Shown piece after piece: positions 60,686-64,000 of a stretch of 64,000 nt of DNA. Under the pieces are notes generated by a model. The model was not told where the DNA came from and searched no databases. It was given only the letters and a program-made list of their open reading frames with translations. Every line of letters begins with the position of its first letter. Position 1 is the stretch's first letter. The position numbers and the translations under genes were made by a program. The stretch spans positions 930,001-994,000 of the forward strand of contig NZ_BMGA01000001.1 in the NCBI RefSeq assembly GCF_014639535.1, read 5' to 3'. The stretch is from Flavobacterium palustre. GTDB lineage: Bacteria; Bacteroidota; Bacteroidia; Flavobacteriales; Flavobacteriaceae.

Positions 60686-63481
60686 ATGAAATATATAAAA
60701 AACATATTTTTCTTATTTTCACTTCTAATCGTTTCCATAACTAACGGACAGATTACTGCTGGTCATTTAACTTGTGAAATGAATGAAAATCCATTGGCGA
60801 TAAATACTAATCAACCAAGATTAAGCTGGCAATTGGTTTCAAAAGAAAACAACGTATCCCAATCAGCTTACCAGATTTTGGTAGCTTCTTCTGAAGAAAA
60901 ACTGAAAAAAGACAATGGCGATATCTGGAACAGCGGAAAAGTAATTTCAACTAAAAATCTGCAAATTGACTTCGGCGAATCTTCTTTAAAGAACGAAACG
61001 AAATATTTCTGGAAAGTCAAAGTCTGGAATCAGGATGGTGTTGCTTCAGGATGGAGCAGTCCGGCTTCTTTTAGAATAGCACCTTTCGTAAAAGATTTAA
61101 ATCCTATTTGGATTGGGGCGATTACAAAGGCAGATAGTCATTTACCGGAAGGCCGAAATTACCATACGGCAACTTTCAACAAAGAGAAAAAAGCATCGCT
61201 AATCAACGCTGCTGATTCGTTGTCACGCAGAAGTATTATGATTCGCAAACCTTTTGAAGTTAAAAAAGAAATCAAGGAAGCTGTAGTTTACATTTCCGGT
61301 TTGGGACATTATGAATTGACGATAAACGGAAAGAAAATTGGCAACAGCGAGTTTGCACCTTTGTGGACCGATTATGACAAAACCGTCAATTACAATACTT
61401 ACGAATTAAATGCTTCGCAATTGCAAAAAGGTGAAAATGTAATTGGAGTTTTGTTGGGTAATGGAATGTATAACACGCTTGCCGAACGCTATTCGAAGTT
61501 TTATGTGAGTTTTGGACCACCGACTTTATTTTTCAAAATGAAAGTGATTTATAAAGATGGTTCTTCAGCAATTATTAAATCAGACGAAAGCTGGAAATAC
61601 AGCAAAAGCCCGATTACCTATAACAGCATTTTTGGAGGCGAAGATTACAATGCTAATTTGGAACAAAAAGGTTGGAACAACAAAGGTTTCAATGATTCCA
61701 ATTGGAAAAAAGTGGTTGTTCAGGAAGCGCCTAAAGGAATTTTGAGAGCACAAACGGCATCACCAATTATTGTTCAAAAACAATATGAGGTTAAGGAAGC
61801 AAAAGAACTGAAACCTAACTTTTATATTTTTAATATGGGGCAAAATCTTTCCGGTTTTCCAACTATTAAAGTGAAAGGAAAAAAAGGACAAACGGTTCGT
61901 GTTTGGGTGGGCGAAAGCCTGAATGAAGACGGAACTGTGGGTCAGGGAAAAACAGGGAAGCCGTATTATTATGATTACACTTTAAAAGGCGAAGGCATCG
62001 AAGAATGGCGACCTAATTTTAGTTATTATGGTTATCAATACGTTCAGATTGAGAACATCAATTACAAAGAAGACAAGGACAAAAATCTTCCGACATTGGT
62101 TGATTTGAAATCAAATTTCATTTACAATTCGTCTGGCGAAGCGGGAACTTTTGAATGTTCTAATGACATTTTCAACAAAACACACTGGCTGATTAATAAT
62201 GCTATAAAAAGTAATTTTCAAAGTGTTTTCACCGATTGTCCGCAACGTGAAAAATTGGGTTGGATTGAGGAAATTCATTTAAACGGACCAGGATTGTTTT
62301 TTAATTACAATCTGGAAAGTTTCATTCCGGCTACCATGCAGAATATTTCAGATTCACAACGTGACAATGGTTTAATTCCAACGATTGTTCCTGAATATGT
62401 TGTCTTTGGAGGTGATTTTACCGATTCGCCTGAATGGGGTGTGACGGGAGTGATTTTGCCTTGGATGTATTACGAATATTATGGCGACGTTTCTTTGTTG
62501 GAGAACTATTATCCCGTAATGAAAAAGTATGTAGATTATTTAGGCACAAAAGCCACAGGCCATATCGTGTCACACGGATTGGGCGATTGGTATGATTACG
62601 GGACACACGCAGCGGGGTATTCTAAAAATAGTCCGATTGCACTTTCGGCGACAAGCCATTATTTCTATGGAGCAAGTTTGCTTGCCAAAGCGGCGAAATT
62701 GCTGAATAAAACGGAAGATATTGCGAAATATGAAACCCTGACTTCGGAAATTAAAAAGGCATTTAACGATAAATTTTTTAATGCGGAAACCAAACAATAC
62801 GGTACGGGAAGTCAGTTTAGTAACGCCGTTCCGATTTTTATGGATATCGTAGAACCACAATACAAACAAGCGGTAATGCAAAATTTGTTGGCCGATATCA
62901 AAGCCAAAGGCGACCGATTGACAACCGGAGATGTAGGGAACCGTTATTTGTTTCAGACATTGGCACAAAATGGCGAAAACGAAACGATGTACAAAATGAA
63001 CAATCATTATGATGCACCGGGTTATGGTTTTCAAATCAAATTTGGTTTGACCACTCTCACAGAACAATGGGATCCAAGAAAAGGAAATTCATGGAACCAT
63101 TTTATGATGGGACAAATCGAAGAATGGTTTTATAAAAGTCTGGTAGGGATTGTTCCGGATGTTGAAAATCCGGGGTTTAAGCATTTCTTTATCCAACCGG
63201 AGTTGGTAGGCGATATGACTTTTGCGAAAGCGGATTACCAATCGATTTATGGAAAAATTGCTTCGTCTTGGGAAAAGAAAGATGGAAGATTAATTCTGAA
63301 AGTTGAAATTCCTGTTAATACTACGGCAACAATAAAAATGCCGGTAAAAAAGAACGCTGTTATCAAAGTAAATGGAAATATACTAAGCGATTCTAAAAAC
63401 GTTCTGAAAGTTTTGGATAATGAAGAAAAACCTTCATTTGTCTTAGGTTCAGGTATATATGTGTTAGAGTGTGCTTTGTAA
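60686..63481 (+). CDS. Alpha-L-rhamnosidase, glycoside hydrolase family 78, second copy
   Basis: This 931-residue protein has a signal peptide ending near residue 21 (VSITNGQIT). It has the canonical GH78 order: Fn3-like domain (about 25-115, LTCEMNENPLAINTNQPRLSWQL), two beta domains, an (alpha/alpha)6 barrel and a C-terminal beta-sandwich. The acid region is intact (FTDCPQREKLGWIEE), and the base region reads TLTEQWDPRKGNSWNH. It should remove alpha-linked rhamnose in the periplasm. The in-frame GTG at 60671 lies in a degraded repeat, so the ATG at 60686 is the start. Confidence 0.93.
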   Translation: MKYIKNIFFLFSLLIVSITNGQITAGHLTCEMNENPLAINTNQPRLSWQLVSKENNVSQSAYQILVASSEEKLKKDNGDIWNSGKVISTKNLQIDFGESSLKNETKYFWKVKVWNQDGVASGWSSPASFRIAPFVKDLNPIWIGAITKADSHLPEGRNYHTATFNKEKKASLINAADSLSRRSIMIRKPFEVKKEIKEAVVYISGLGHYELTINGKKIGNSEFAPLWTDYDKTVNYNTYELNASQLQKGENVIGVLLGNGMYNTLAERYSKFYVSFGPPTLFFKMKVIYKDGSSAIIKSDESWKYSKSPITYNSIFGGEDYNANLEQKGWNNKGFNDSNWKKVVVQEAPKGILRAQTASPIIVQKQYEVKEAKELKPNFYIFNMGQNLSGFPTIKVKGKKGQTVRVWVGESLNEDGTVGQGKTGKPYYYDYTLKGEGIEEWRPNFSYYGYQYVQIENINYKEDKDKNLPTLVDLKSNFIYNSSGEAGTFECSNDIFNKTHWLINNAIKSNFQSVFTDCPQREKLGWIEEIHLNGPGLFFNYNLESFIPATMQNISDSQRDNGLIPTIVPEYVVFGGDFTDSPEWGVTGVILPWMYYEYYGDVSLLENYYPVMKKYVDYLGTKATGHIVSHGLGDWYDYGTHAAGYSKNSPIALSATSHYFYGASLLAKAAKLLNKTEDIAKYETLTSEIKKAFNDKFFNAETKQYGTGSQFSNAVPIFMDIVEPQYKQAVMQNLLADIKAKGDRLTTGDVGNRYLFQTLAQNGENETMYKMNNHYDAPGYGFQIKFGLTTLTEQWDPRKGNSWNHFMMGQIEEWFYKSLVGIVPDVENPGFKHFFIQPELVGDMTFAKADYQSIYGKIASSWEKKDGRLILKVEIPVNTTATIKMPVKKNAVIKVNGNILSDSKNVLKVLDNEEKPSFVLGSGIYVLECAL

Positions 63482-63492
63482 ATGAAAATAAA

Positions 63493-64000
63493 ATGATAAA
63501 TTTAAGGATGAAACGGAATCAAATGAAAAGGCTGTTGCTGATGGTGTTTTTGTTTTTGGCTGTGCCAAAAATGGAGGCTCAGACATCAGATAACAATTAC
63601 AGAGCGCCAATAGCAAAAACAATCAGTACGATTGCTTCTATTTTTAAAGTGACTATCAATGATAAAGATGGTTTGCTTAAAGATAAAGAATTGGATTATG
63701 CCGATTGGAGAATCCGTCAGGGGAATTTAGAAGTTTCATTGACAGCGGTTTTGTCTCCTTTTGAGTTGACTTATTTCAAAGAAAACGATTCGACTTATGT
63801 GATTCGAAAATTTGAATATGCCAGAAGATCGGTAACTGTGGGCAAAGAACGTTTGGAATATTTGGCTGATTTGTATCCTAATCTAAAAGCCTGGGAAACC
63901 AGAAAAGCCGAATTAAAACAATGTATTATCAGTTCGATTGGTTTAGACAAAGCTCCGGCAATGCCAAAGACAAAACCAATTTTGACTTCAAAAAGAATTT
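63493..64000 (+). CDS. Acetyl-xylan-esterase-like hydrolase, N-terminal part
   Basis: The open frame runs past the window edge, giving about 169 residues. In-frame ATGs at 63493, 63508 and 63523 are possible starts; the last gives the cleanest signal peptide (MKRLLLMVFLFLAVPKMEAQ). The region KELDYADWRIRQGNLEVSLTAVLSPFELTYFKEND, then VIRKFEYARRSVTVGKERLEYLADLYPN and AMPKTKPILTSKR, is the N-terminal part of Bacteroidota alpha/beta-hydrolases annotated as acetyl-xylan or glucuronoyl esterases. The catalytic part is outside the window. It starts 11 bp after GH78 and so belongs to the same operon. Confidence 0.65.
   Translation, partial: MINLRMKRNQMKRLLLMVFLFLAVPKMEAQTSDNNYRAPIAKTISTIASIFKVTINDKDGLLKDKELDYADWRIRQGNLEVSLTAVLSPFELTYFKENDSTYVIRKFEYARRSVTVGKERLEYLADLYPNLKAWETRKAELKQCIISSIGLDKAPAMPKTKPILTSKRI

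Overview
The window looks like chromosome of a Bacteroidota bacterium, most likely Flavobacterium or a close relative. The evidence is an AT-rich sequence, promoters with the TAnnTTTG -7 box, a SusC/SusD pair, HU-CCDC81/SPOR and GxxExxY proteins, lipoproteins with Bacteroidota-type lipoboxes, and many short palindromic intergenic repeats. No tRNA, rRNA, CRISPR array, prophage or complete insertion sequence was seen.

Region 1 (1-3580): a minus-strand group with an alginate-export-type porin (cut by the window edge), an exported amidohydrolase and an exported isochorismatase-like hydrolase. It is followed by a 584-bp gene-free stretch with three ~80-bp repeats, each carrying the perfect palindrome TAATCTAGATTA. 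Region 2 (3581-12811): housekeeping genes, namely holB, a DoxX-like membrane protein, an acyl-CoA thioesterase, recA, two paralogous small lipoproteins, a PlsC acyltransferase, a GxxExxY gene framed by inverted repeats, trpS, dprA and an HU-CCDC81/SPOR protein. Several are separated by clear hairpin terminators.

Region 3 (12841-64000, continuing past the edge): a roughly 50-kb polysaccharide utilisation locus. A minus-strand AraC-type regulator is divergent from 23 complete plus-strand genes and one partial gene. The upstream block holds a beta-helix enzyme fused to an L-rhamnose mutarotase-like domain, a Gfo/Idh/MocA oxidoreductase, a sodium:solute symporter, a GH78-type rhamnosidase, two beta-propeller proteins, GH2, GH106, a sialate O-acetylesterase-type esterase, a DUF5703 protein, a multidomain pectate lyase and GH127. 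The SusC/SusD pair follows its own promoter with two LacI-type operators. The downstream block holds two tandem pectate lyase + DUF3826 units, a beta-helix/TIM-barrel-like fusion, GH140, GH28, GH43, an Asp-box propeller, a second GH78 and the start of an acetyl-xylan-esterase-like gene.

Together the genes fit breakdown of rhamnose-rich pectin. Lyases and polygalacturonase would cut homogalacturonan, and esterases would remove acetyl groups. GH78 and GH106 would release rhamnose, GH127 and GH43 arabinose, GH2 galactose-type sugars, and GH140 apiose. GH140 together with GH106, GH127 and a GH141-like beta-helix points to rhamnogalacturonan II or its side chains, but several families known from characterised RG-II loci (GH137, GH138, GH139) were not recognised here. 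Oligosaccharides would enter through SusCD, and monosaccharides possibly through the symporter after anomer conversion. Functional calls are from sequence reading only; no database search was run.
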